From assembly GCA_016183985.1 (NCBI GenBank), contig JACPDN010000004.1, positions 62,001 to 126,000 of the forward strand: a DNA stretch of 64,000 nt. The letters run 5' to 3'. Position 1 is the stretch's first letter, and each line of letters starts with the position of its first letter. This stretch comes from Pseudomonadota bacterium. GTDB lineage: Bacteria; Pseudomonadota; Alphaproteobacteria; Dongiales; Dongiaceae. The notes beneath the pieces were generated by a model, which was given only the letters and a program-made list of their open reading frames with translations, was not told the DNA's origin and made no database searches. This document shows, piece after piece, positions 7,825 through 15,798 of the stretch. Both the position numbers and the translations under genes were made by a program.

Positions 7825-8478
7825 ATGAAAACGCTCCTGCTGCCCTATGCCGATATCCGGCCGATCAAGCTGCCGCCACGCTTGCGCCTGGCGCTCGCGG
7901 CCTTGGCCTGTGCGGCGGCGGGTATCGGCCTGCCGTTGTCGGCGGCACATGCTGAATGCGCCGCTGCGGGTGGCCCAGCTGGCGCGGCCGGTACGTCGGC
8001 ACTCTATGGCACGCTTTCCAATACGGTCAGCGCCGAACCTCTCTCGGTCGATATCACGGCCAAAGCGATTGGTGGGATCTGCAGTTGGGTCTATGAGGTG
8101 AAGGTACTGACAGTCCAAGGCAGCGTCGCCATTCTCGATTTCGACCTCGTCGATCTCGACCTGCGCCACGTTGAAGGCCCGGCCGAGGATCCAGAGGTCG
8201 CGCGATTGAAGAGCCGCCTCGGCGACGGCGACAAGGTGCCGGATGGTGCCGGCGGAGACGCCGCCGACAGTGCTTCGGGTAGTGAGTCCGGTCGAGACTC
8301 CAACTCTGACTCCGGCAGTGGCGGTGAGGGCGGCGGTTCGGATGGGAGCGGCTCTGGAGGCAGCGGCTCTGGTAGCGGCGGCTCTGGTAGCGGCGGATCA
8401 GGTGGCGGTGAGGGTGGATCGGATGGTGGTGGCGAGGGCGGATCGGATGGTGGTAGCGAGGGTGGCAGTGATGACTGA
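7825..8478 (+). CDS. Secreted protein with weak PepSY-like core and acidic Ser/Gly tail
   Basis: About 217 residues. A signal peptide ends near L-S-A-A-H-A-E-C. Residues about 45-105 hold a short folded region with S-W-V-Y-E-V-K-V-L-T and V-A-I-L-D-F-D-L-V-D-L-D-L-R-H-V-E-G, which resembles one PepSY repeat (W-x-Y-E-V-x-V followed by an acidic beta strand). From about residue 135 the protein is a Ser/Gly/Asp/Glu low-complexity tail similar to the divergent neighbour. It ends 12 bases before the response regulator. PepSY or FeuN-like periplasmic proteins often precede PhoPQ/FeuPQ-type genes and damp the sensor, so that role is inferred here. ATG 7801 is an alternative start. Confidence 0.65.
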   Translation: MKTLLLPYADIRPIKLPPRLRLALAALACAAAGIGLPLSAAHAECAAAGGPAGAAGTSALYGTLSNTVSAEPLSVDITAKAIGGICSWVYEVKVLTVQGSVAILDFDLVDLDLRHVEGPAEDPEVARLKSRLGDGDKVPDGAGGDAADSASGSESGRDSNSDSGSGGEGGGSDGSGSGGSGSGSGGSGSGGSGGGEGGSDGGGEGGSDGGSEGGSDD

Positions 8479-8490
8479 CAGAAGGGCATC

Positions 8491-9147
8491 ATGCGCGTCC
8501 TGATCGTTGAAGACGACAGCGAGATCCAGCGTCTGCTGGCTACGGCCCTGACCTCGGCCGGCTATGCCATCGACTGCGCCGGCGACGGCGAGGACGGCCT
8601 GCATCTTGGCATGACGGAAAGCTACGATGCCATCATCCTCGATCTTGGCCTGCCGCAGATCGACGGCCTTTCCATCCTTGAGCGTTGGCGGAAGGACGGG
8701 GTGACCACGCCGGTTCTCATCCTGACGGCGCGCGATTCCTGGACCGAGAAAGTGAAAGGCCTGCGTGCCGGTGCCGACGACTATGTCGCCAAGCCATTCC
8801 AGATGGAGGAGGTGATCGCTCGCATCGAGGCCCTCATCCGCCGCGCCAAAGGCATCACCAGCTCGGTCGTCAGCATCGGCCCGTTGACCCTCGATACGGC
8901 GCAGAGCATGGTGTTCCGTGACGGCCACCCCATCACCATGACGCCGCTCGAATACCGCCTCACCGCCTATCTGATGATGCGGCGCGGCGCGGTCATTTCG
9001 AAGACCGAGATTACCGAACACATCTATGACCAGAACTTCGATTGCGACAGCAATGTGGTCGAGGTTCTCATCAACCGCCTGCGCAAGAAATTGGGGCCCG
9101 ACACGATCGAGACCCGGCGCGGGCACGGCTATGTGTTGGCATTATGA
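8491..9147 (+). CDS. OmpR/PhoP-family response regulator (FeuP-like)
   Basis: 218 residues. The receiver domain (1-115) has the acidic pocket E7-D8-D9, the phosphoacceptor D51 in I-I-L-D-L-G-L-P, a Thr in L-I-L-T-A-R and Lys in V-A-K-P-F. The C-terminal winged helix (about 125-218) ends with N-V-V-E-V-L-I-N-R-L-R-K-K and R-G-H-G-Y-V-L, typical of OmpR/PhoB DNA binding. Its TGA overlaps the kinase ATG (ATGA), so the pair is translationally coupled. In alphaproteobacteria the closest named relatives are FeuP and PhoP. The tandem box at 7764-7780 is its most likely local target. Confidence 0.88.
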   Translation: MRVLIVEDDSEIQRLLATALTSAGYAIDCAGDGEDGLHLGMTESYDAIILDLGLPQIDGLSILERWRKDGVTTPVLILTARDSWTEKVKGLRAGADDYVAKPFQMEEVIARIEALIRRAKGITSSVVSIGPLTLDTAQSMVFRDGHPITMTPLEYRLTAYLMMRRGAVISKTEITEHIYDQNFDCDSNVVEVLINRLRKKLGPDTIETRRGHGYVLAL

Positions 9148-10496
9148 GGCGCTGGATCTGGACGTTCTTTCCCCATTCCCTGACGCTGCGGCTGATGGCG
9201 GCGGCGGCACTCTGGGTCTTGCCGGTTCTGGCGCTGGCTGGCTTCCTCCTCGGCTGGGCCTTCCGCACGCATCTCGAAAGCCAACTCGATGCGAAGCTGT
9301 CCGACTATCAACGTGAACTGCTGGCAGCGGCCAGCATCGATGACAGCGGCAATCTGGTGCTCGATTACATCCCGGCCGATCCGCGCTTCTCGCGGGTCTT
9401 CAGCGGTTGGTACTGGCAGGCGGCGATGGGCGGCAAGGTCGTGCGTCAATCGACATCGGCCGGGCCGATGGAAGCCGGCGCTTTGAACCAGCTGTCGGCG
9501 GTCGACGGTATTACCGACCTCTACGGTCCAGGTCAGCGCGAGCTGCGGGTCTATCGCCGCGACGTGACCCTGCCGCGCGGCACGGCTCCCGTCACCATCC
9601 TGGTGGCAGCACCCTGCGACGAGCTTGAGGCCGACATGGCCCAGTTCGCCACGCATATCTTCATCATCATGGCGACGCTGGGGTTGACCTTCCTCATCGC
9701 CATCTATCTGCAGGTGGGTTTCGGCCTGCGTCCTTTGGGCTTTCTCCGGCGCGAGATCGCGGCGATCCGCAATGGCCGGGCCGAGCGCCTGAGTTCCAGC
9801 TTCCCCGATGAAATCGCCCCGGTGGTCGAAGAGGTGAACGCGCTCATCGATCACAACCGGCAGCTCATCGACCGCGCCCGCAATGAGGCCGGCAATCTGG
9901 CGCATGCCTTGAAGAATCCGCTCTCGGTGCTGTCGCATGAGATCGCGGACCTCGAACCCGCGCGCCGGGCGGCGCTGGCGGCACAGCTCGATTCCATCAG
10001 CGGCCAGGTCGAGCGCATCCTGCAGCGCATCCGCGCAGCCGGGCCCTCCGCCGGCGGCAATGCGCCTGTCGACCTTGCTGAAATCGCCGACGACCTCACC
10101 TTTTCGCTCGGCACCATCTATCGTGAGCGATGCCTCGACCTCAGGTTCGAGATCGCACCGGGGACCGCCTTTGCCGGCGATCGCGGCGATCTGGTCGAAA
10201 TCCTCGGCAATCTCTGCGACAACGCCTGCAAATGGGCGCGTTCGCGTGTCACCGTGCGCGCTGGCCGGCGCGACGACCGCCTCGCCGTCGCCATTGAAGA
10301 TGACGGGCCGGGCATCGCCGCCGGCGAACGCGAGAACGTTTTGGCGCGCGGCCAGCGTCTCGATGAGCGCGTGCCGGGCTCGGGTCTCGGCCTTGATATC
10401 GTCCACGAGATCGTGACGCTTTATCGCGGCCGCCTCAATTTGAGCGACAGCGCACTGGGCGGCCTGCGCGTCGAGCTCGACCTGCCGGCGGCCTAA
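9144..10496 (+). CDS. Sensor histidine kinase (FeuQ/PhoQ-like)
   Basis: About 450 residues starting at an ATG that overlaps the regulator stop. A first membrane helix (about 15-38), a periplasmic sensor of some 130 residues containing W-Y-W and two acidic patches, and a second helix (about 168-190) are followed by a HAMP-like linker. The phosphoacceptor is His254 in N-L-A-H-A-L-K-N-P-L, the H-L-K-N-P-L variant of PhoQ-type kinases. The ATPase domain shows N-L-C-D-N-A-C-K-W-A (N box), E-D-D-G-P-G-I (G1) and G-S-G-L-G-L-D-I-V (G2). The stop overlaps by three bases that of the convergent PLP-enzyme gene. Confidence 0.88.
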   Translation: MRRWIWTFFPHSLTLRLMAAAALWVLPVLALAGFLLGWAFRTHLESQLDAKLSDYQRELLAAASIDDSGNLVLDYIPADPRFSRVFSGWYWQAAMGGKVVRQSTSAGPMEAGALNQLSAVDGITDLYGPGQRELRVYRRDVTLPRGTAPVTILVAAPCDELEADMAQFATHIFIIMATLGLTFLIAIYLQVGFGLRPLGFLRREIAAIRNGRAERLSSSFPDEIAPVVEEVNALIDHNRQLIDRARNEAGNLAHALKNPLSVLSHEIADLEPARRAALAAQLDSISGQVERILQRIRAAGPSAGGNAPVDLAEIADDLTFSLGTIYRERCLDLRFEIAPGTAFAGDRGDLVEILGNLCDNACKWARSRVTVRAGRRDDRLAVAIEDDGPGIAAGERENVLARGQRLDERVPGSGLGLDIVHEIVTLYRGRLNLSDSALGGLRVELDLPAA

Positions 10497-11644
10497 CCGA
10501 GGGCGTTGCCGCCGGAGAGGGCTTGGTCGAGATCGTCGTAGAGGTCGCCGGCGTCTTCGAGGCCGACTGAGAGGCGCAGCAGATCGCCCGGCACCGGGCT
10601 TCCCGGCCCCTCCACGCTGGCGCGATGCTCGATAAGGCTTTCCGTGCCGCCCAGCGACGTCGCCCGCTGCCATAGCCCGACCCGCGCCGCCGTTGCCTTG
10701 GCGGCCTCGGTTCCCGCCTTCACACGGACCGACAGCATGCCGCCGAAACCGCCTTGCATCTGCCGCTTCGCGATCTCATGGCCGGGAAAACCGGGGAGAC
10801 CCGGATAGAGCACATGGGCGATGGCCGGATGTTTTGCGAAACGCTGCGCGAGATCGAGCGCCGTTGCCGCCTGTTGTCGCACGCGGGGAAAAAGCGAGCG
10901 CATACCGCGGAACAGCAGCCAGGCTTCGACCGATCCCGGAATGGCCCCCAGCTGATAGCGCACCTCCACGATGCGCTGCCAATGCGCATCTTTCTCTTTG
11001 GTGACGAGCGCGCCGGCACAAAGATCGGAATGTCCGTTGAGGTATTTGGTCGCCGAATGCATGACCAGATCGGCGCCAAGCTTCAAGGGCTGGGTGAAGA
11101 CGGGGGTCGCCACGGTGGAATCGACTGCCAGCCTTGCGCCGGCCTGGTGAGCGATCTCAGCGGCGACGGCGATGTCGGTGACCGACCACAGCGGATTGCC
11201 CGGCGTCTCGATCCAGACCAGGCGGGTCTTGCCTGGCCGCATCACCGCCTTCAATGCATCGAGGCTGGTCATGTCGACCAATGTCACGTCGAGGCCCCAG
11301 TCGCGCGCGTAAGTCACCAGCCAGTTGCGCAGCGACCAATACATCATCTCGGGTGCCACAACGTGATCGCCGGGCTTCAGTGACATGAAGACGGATGTGG
11401 CCGCGGCCATGCCGGAGGCCGATATCGCCGCCGCTGCGCCGCCTTCGAGCTTGGCGAGCAAGGTTTCGACCTGCTCGAAAGCCGGGTTCTGGTCGCGGAT
11501 ATAGGCGCGCTCGGTGCCATAGCCCGGCGTCCGCAGGAAGGTGCTCGACATGTGGATCGGCGGGTTGATCGCCTGTGTCGATGGATCGACCCAACCCAGG
11601 CCCTGCGCCGTCAGGCTCTCCGGCCGCCAGTCCCGCTCCTGCAT
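10493..11644 (-). CDS. Cys/Met metabolism PLP-dependent enzyme (cystathionine beta-lyase/gamma-synthase type)
   Basis: About 383 residues. The family features are S-G-M-A-A-A-T near residue 80, Y-x-R binding segments, D-S-T-V-A-T-P-V-F, and the PLP lysine in H-S-A-T-K-Y-L-N-G-H-S-D. The C-terminus has the G-T-E-S-L-I-E-H-R-A block, seen more often in cystathionine beta-lyases (metC) than in gamma-synthases, but the reaction cannot be settled. The start M-Q-E-R-D-W follows GGAG at suitable distance; longer starts overlap the GST gene upstream. It follows the GST gene on the same strand after 67 bases. Confidence 0.82.
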   Translation of the reverse strand: MQERDWRPESLTAQGLGWVDPSTQAINPPIHMSSTFLRTPGYGTERAYIRDQNPAFEQVETLLAKLEGGAAAAISASGMAAATSVFMSLKPGDHVVAPEMMYWSLRNWLVTYARDWGLDVTLVDMTSLDALKAVMRPGKTRLVWIETPGNPLWSVTDIAVAAEIAHQAGARLAVDSTVATPVFTQPLKLGADLVMHSATKYLNGHSDLCAGALVTKEKDAHWQRIVEVRYQLGAIPGSVEAWLLFRGMRSLFPRVRQQAATALDLAQRFAKHPAIAHVLYPGLPGFPGHEIAKRQMQGGFGGMLSVRVKAGTEAAKATAARVGLWQRATSLGGTESLIEHRASVEGPGSPVPGDLLRLSVGLEDAGDLYDDLDQALSGGNALG

Positions 11645-11711
11645 CTCGCCACTCCGTTCAAAAGGATTTCGCGGAGCGGAGAGTGCTGGCTGGGAGGCGC
11701 CGGCGCAAGCC

Positions 11712-12389
11712 TTACGCAGCCCTGGGCAGCAGATACCAGTCATGCGCCTTCAGAAAGGCATTGAGCCGGTTCGGGTAGTCCGGCGTCACGGCCAGCATGA
11801 CGCTCGCGCGATCGGCGAGGGCCTGGCGCCAGGTGCTGAGTTTCGGCCGCCCGGTGAAAAGGCCGAAATCGGCATAGGTGTCGAAGACATCGAAATAGCG
11901 GAAGGCCGGCGCAAAGACCGCGTCGACCAATGAGAAATCCCTGCCGGCGAAATAAGGCCCGTCGCCCAAGGCCTCTTCCAGTCGATCGAATTTCTGGGAG
12001 AGGGCCGCCCGCGCTGCCTCCAGGCCTGCAGCGTCCTGCGCCGTTTCGAAACGCCAGATATCGCCGAGCGCGGCGGAACCGAATTCCATCCAGCCACGAT
12101 GCTGCGCCTTCGTCAGCGCGTCGGCGGGATGGAGCTTTCGGCCGGGGAGCGCCTCCTCGATATATTCGGCGATGACACTGCTCTCAAAAAGAACGGTTTC
12201 GGTGCCGCCGTCATGGCCGACCTTCAGGAGCGGCACCTTCCCCAGCGGCGACAGGCGCTTGAACCAATCCGGCTTGTTGCCAAGGTCGATATAGATCTGC
12301 TCGAAGGGCACGGCCTTCTCGCGCAAAGCGATGGCAACGCGCTGCACATAGGGGCACAGGTGATGGCTGATGAGCGTTAGGGTGGTCAT
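11712..12389 (-). CDS. Glutathione S-transferase family protein
   Basis: 225 residues with an N-terminal thioredoxin-like domain (1-80) carrying C-P-Y-V-Q-R, the Cys-type active site of omega/beta-like GSTs, and the cis-Pro/glutathione motif G-K-V-P-L-L followed by E-S-S-V-I-A-E-Y-I-E-E. The helical C-domain has F-S-L-V-D-A-V-F-A-P. Enzymes with this active site usually catalyse thiol transfer or dehydroascorbate reduction rather than conjugation. It diverges from the LysR gene at 12512, and an inverted repeat lies between them, so control by that regulator is likely. Confidence 0.85.
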   Translation of the reverse strand: MTTLTLISHHLCPYVQRVAIALREKAVPFEQIYIDLGNKPDWFKRLSPLGKVPLLKVGHDGGTETVLFESSVIAEYIEEALPGRKLHPADALTKAQHRGWMEFGSAALGDIWRFETAQDAAGLEAARAALSQKFDRLEEALGDGPYFAGRDFSLVDAVFAPAFRYFDVFDTYADFGLFTGRPKLSTWRQALADRASVMLAVTPDYPNRLNAFLKAHDWYLLPRAA

Positions 12390-12469
12390 GGGTTAGCTCC
12401 GTCGGTTGGCTCCAGGAGCCAGAATGGGCCTGGCGTGGACAACAATCGATCTGTATTTTGGGCAATCGT

Positions 12470-12487
12470 GTTTGCATTTCTGCAAAC
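12470..12487. promoter_or_regulatory. Inverted repeat in the GST/LysR divergent promoter
   Basis: GTTTGCA-TTTC-TGCAAAC is a perfect 7+4+7 inverted repeat 24 bases before the LysR start and 80 bases before the GST start. LysR regulators bind imperfect dyads around T-N11-A in exactly this position. It is the only strong dyad in the 122-base gap. Confidence 0.55.
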
Positions 12488-12511
12488 GCTATCTCGTGCT
12501 AGAATCCCTTC

Positions 12512-13435
12512 ATGGACGACTGGAATGATCTGAGGCTCGTTCTCGCCGTGGGGCGCGCCGGCAGCTTGACCGGCGGGGCGAAGGCGCTCGGGGTCAATCA
12601 CTCGACTGCCTTTCGGCGCCTCAATGCGCTGGAGGCCAAAATCGGCGTACGCCTGTTCGAGCGCTTGGCTGCCGGTCACTACCTGCCGACCGGGGCTGGT
12701 TCGCAGGCGATGCTCGTTGCCGAGCGGATGGAGACGGAAACCACCCGTCTGGGGCGCGAGATTGCCGGCAGCGATCATCGCCTGACCGGGCGCCTGCGCA
12801 TCACCTCATCGGAAACGCTCGCCTATCGCCTGTTGACCGCGGAACTCGCGCGCTTTCGTGGAGCGCATCCGGGAATCGAGGTGGAACTGGCGATCGACAA
12901 CCGCATCCTCAGTCTGTCGCGCCGCGAGGCGGATGTCGCCTTGCGCGTCACCCGCCCGAAAGAGCCGGACCTTTACGGGCGCAAGCTCGCCGATGCGGCT
13001 TGGACGCTCTACGGCGCCCCGGCTCTGCTCAAAGCGCTGAAGCTGCCGCGTCGTACGGGCGGAACCGATCTCAAGACACTGGCTGCCGGGCCTTTCATCG
13101 GCTGGCATAGCGATGCCGATGGCATCCATGCCGGCACATGGCTGGAGGCGGAGGTGCGGGCCGGCACCATCGTTTATCGCAGCAACAGTCTCATCAACCA
13201 GCTGGCGGCCGCCAAGACCGGGATCGGCCTGGTCCTCCTGCCTTGCTATCTTGGCGATCTCGAATCCGGCATCGCCCGCGCGCTCTCAAAACCCATTCCG
13301 GCATTGGCGCGCGAGCTATGGATCGTCACCCATAAGGATCTCAAGGAGACGGCGCGGGTGCGCGCCTTCCTCGACCTCGTGGGCGCCGGCCTTGTGGCGC
13401 ATAAGCGCCTTTTTGCCGGCAACGCCGCGCCTTAA
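12512..13435 (+). CDS. LysR family transcriptional regulator (1)
   Basis: 307 residues. The N-terminal helix-turn-helix covers about 1-60 ([11 protein letters not shown] followed by [20 protein letters not shown]). The effector domain from residue 90 ([11 protein letters not shown]) has the expected two-lobed pattern. The opening W-N-D-L resembles the single-target subgroup that activates a divergent gene. The partner is the GST at 11712-12389. Its stop overlaps the chemoreceptor stop on the other strand by four bases. Confidence 0.85.
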   Translation: MDDWNDLRLVLAVGRAGSLTGGAKALGVNHSTAFRRLNALEAKIGVRLFERLAAGHYLPTGAGSQAMLVAERMETETTRLGREIAGSDHRLTGRLRITSSETLAYRLLTAELARFRGAHPGIEVELAIDNRILSLSRREADVALRVTRPKEPDLYGRKLADAAWTLYGAPALLKALKLPRRTGGTDLKTLAAGPFIGWHSDADGIHAGTWLEAEVRAGTIVYRSNSLINQLAAAKTGIGLVLLPCYLGDLESGIARALSKPIPALARELWIVTHKDLKETARVRAFLDLVGAGLVAHKRLFAGNAAP

Positions 13436-15483
13436 GCGGCCCTCAGGACACCTTGGCGGCGCAGCTGTGCGAGGAGCGCCGGCAGCGTCGTGCGTGACAC
13501 AGCTGCACGGTCGAACGTGCCGCGCATGGTCGTGCCGGTGCTGGCAATGATCTGCATCTCCAGCGGGGTGTCGACATCGCTGATCTCCAGCCGGACATGG
13601 GCGGGTTTGCCCACGTCTTCCTTGAGTTCGATGGCAGCGCCGCCGCGCGAGATGTTATGGATCAAGGCGTCGAGCCATTTGCCGCCGACCATGATGCGGC
13701 TCTTCAATGGGCCCTGCAGCCGGTCATCGGCACGCCGGTCGACTTCCTCGGTGACGGTGCGGATGGAATGCACCACCGCCTTCTGCAGGTCGCCCACCAC
13801 CTGCTGGATGCGGGCGGAAAGATCGCTGACCTCCAGGGCGCGCTTTTGCGCATCTTCAGCCTGGCCGGAGACTTCCTTCATCTGGTCCGTGACGATGCCG
13901 TTGGAGGCCGCCGTCTCGCCGATATTGCGGGAGATTTCGGCGGTCGCCGCTGCCTGCTCCTCGATCGCCGCGGCGATGCCGGCGGCATAGCCGTCCACTT
14001 GGTGGATCTGGTCGCCGATGCCGCGCACGGCGTCGGCAGCGGAATCGGTCGCCTGCAGAACGCGCGAGACGGTGCGGGCGATTTCGTCGGTACTGCGCGA
14101 GGTCTGCGCCGCCAGGTTCTTCACCTCATTGGCGACCACGGCAAAACCCTTGCCGGCCTCGCCCGCGCGCGCCGCTTCGATGGTGGCATTGAGCGCCAGC
14201 AGGTTGGTCTGGTTCGCGACATCCTGGATGATGCCGGCGAATTGCGAAATCTGTTGCACGACCGAGGTCAATTCCTCGATCGCCACGGTGGCCTTCTGCG
14301 TCGTATCGACGGCCGTGCGGCTGACTTGCACCGTCTGGGTGACCTGGCTGCTGATCTCGCGGATCGAGGCCGACAATTCCTCGGCCGCGGCCGCGACCAG
14401 CTGCGCATTGCCCAGTGCCTGCCGTGAGGCGCCGGTCACCGAATGCGATCGGTCGGTGACGGCCAGTGCCGCGTCATGCATGACACTGGCGCTACCCGCC
14501 ATCTCGCTCACCAGATCGGCGACCGATTGCACGGCGACGACCGTCTTGCTTTCGACCTTGTCGGCCATATCCGTCATGGCGATGGTCCGGTCGCGATTGG
14601 CGCGGACAGAAAACTCCTCGCGCTCGAGATCGGCGAAATTGACTTTGAGCATAAAGGTCTTCACCGCCTTTGCGATCAAGCCGAGATCGTCCTTGCGATC
14701 GACGCCAGGAATGTCATCGATCCTTTGTCCGGTGGCCGCGCGGTGGGCGGTATCGCCAAGCTGCCCGACAAGACGCGCCACCCGCCACGCGCCGAAGCCG
14801 GCCACGCCCAATGCCGCTAAGACAAGAACGCTCATCATCGTGAACACGCGGTAAAGCGAAGATACCTCGCCCGCCGCGGCTTCCGGTTGCGCAAGCGCCG
14901 CATCAAGGTTGCCGAGGCCCCAATAGGTCGTGCCAACCAGCAGAAACAGGAACAGCGCGAGAAGGGCGATGCCGCCGCCCAGCATGGCGCGGAAATCCTG
15001 CAGCTTCAGTCCCACTCCGCGCCACTTGCTGTCCTTGACGACCTTGCCGTCCTCGACGGTGAGGCCCTTGGCGCGCCCGGCCTGGAAGTCGGCGTAGATC
15101 TTGCCGGCGGCGGCCACTTCTTCGCGCGAGGGGCGCGTCCGGATGGACAGATAGCCCGTGATCTTGTCGCCGTCATAGATGGGCGAGACATTGGCGCGCA
15201 CCCAATAGAAATCGCCAAGCTTGGTGCGGTTCTTGACCAAGCCCGTCCAGCTGTCGCCGCGCTTGCAGGCGCGCCACAGATCGGCAAACGCCCCCTTGGG
15301 CATATGCGGGTGGCGGACGATGTTGTGCGGCTGGCCCGTCAATTCGGCTTCCTCGAAACCGCTGATGTCGATGAAGGCCTGATTGACGAAAGTGATCCGG
15401 CCACCGGCATCGGTCTTCGAGACGATCGGGCGGTCGGCATCGACCATGATTTCGCGATCGGTGATGGGCTCGTTCAAACGCAT
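13432..15483 (-). CDS. Aer-like methyl-accepting chemoreceptor: PAS - membrane hairpin - HAMP - MCP - PilZ
   Basis: About 683 residues. The N-terminal PAS domain (about 1-120) has [14 protein letters not shown] and the Aer-type P-H-N-I-V-R-H-P-x-M-P-K. Two hydrophobic segments near 165-190 and 215-240 anchor the protein with no real periplasmic domain. A HAMP segment, a long coiled coil and the MCP hairpin tip ([19 protein letters not shown]) follow. The last 100 residues form a PilZ-like domain (R-R-A-D-D-R-L near 590 and N-I-S-R-G-G-A), so c-di-GMP may modulate signalling. A strong GAGGAG sets the ATG at 15483; earlier in-frame codons are ignored. Confidence 0.88.
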   Translation of the reverse strand: MRLNEPITDREIMVDADRPIVSKTDAGGRITFVNQAFIDISGFEEAELTGQPHNIVRHPHMPKGAFADLWRACKRGDSWTGLVKNRTKLGDFYWVRANVSPIYDGDKITGYLSIRTRPSREEVAAAGKIYADFQAGRAKGLTVEDGKVVKDSKWRGVGLKLQDFRAMLGGGIALLALFLFLLVGTTYWGLGNLDAALAQPEAAAGEVSSLYRVFTMMSVLVLAALGVAGFGAWRVARLVGQLGDTAHRAATGQRIDDIPGVDRKDDLGLIAKAVKTFMLKVNFADLEREEFSVRANRDRTIAMTDMADKVESKTVVAVQSVADLVSEMAGSASVMHDAALAVTDRSHSVTGASRQALGNAQLVAAAAEELSASIREISSQVTQTVQVSRTAVDTTQKATVAIEELTSVVQQISQFAGIIQDVANQTNLLALNATIEAARAGEAGKGFAVVANEVKNLAAQTSRSTDEIARTVSRVLQATDSAADAVRGIGDQIHQVDGYAAGIAAAIEEQAAATAEISRNIGETAASNGIVTDQMKEVSGQAEDAQKRALEVSDLSARIQQVVGDLQKAVVHSIRTVTEEVDRRADDRLQGPLKSRIMVGGKWLDALIHNISRGGAAIELKEDVGKPAHVRLEISDVDTPLEMQIIASTGTTMRGTFDRAAVSRTTLPALLAQLRRQGVLRAA

Positions 15484-15798
15484 GGCAATCTCCTCGGGAA
15501 TAAGCCCGGCAACCGGACTCATTCGGACTTTTAGAACCGGGTTCAATCTGCCGGTAAGTACCGAACAAATTGTTAAAAAAGTTGCCTGATATGAACAATG
15601 AAGACGGGTCGCAGCGACTTGTCGCACCTAGCCCTGCGCAGCGATTTCATTTCCTAGCGAACCCAGGTTAGCTGGGCGTATTTTTTCTCAACTGGGAATA
15701 GAAGAAGGCCACAATTCCCACGCTCAATAGCGAGGCCGCCCTGAGGCGGCCAATTCTGCGACTCGGGAGCACCTCAAGAAAGAGTGGAGGCATGCGCC
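15484..15798. other. Gene-free interval between chemoreceptor and flavoprotein genes
   Basis: 315 bases with no convincing gene. The right part holds a perfect 7-bp hairpin (GGCCGCC, loop CTGA, GGCGGCC at 15734-15751) that could end the flavoprotein transcript, though no T-run follows it on that strand. The left part, AT-rich around 15565-15600, is where the chemoreceptor promoter should lie. A 44-codon frame ending at 15668 was considered and not accepted. Confidence 0.5.

Noticed and set aside
9129-10673. 514-codon minus-strand frame antisense to the histidine kinase
   Set aside because: Composition is a mirror of the kinase codons, and it also crosses the PLP-enzyme gene end.
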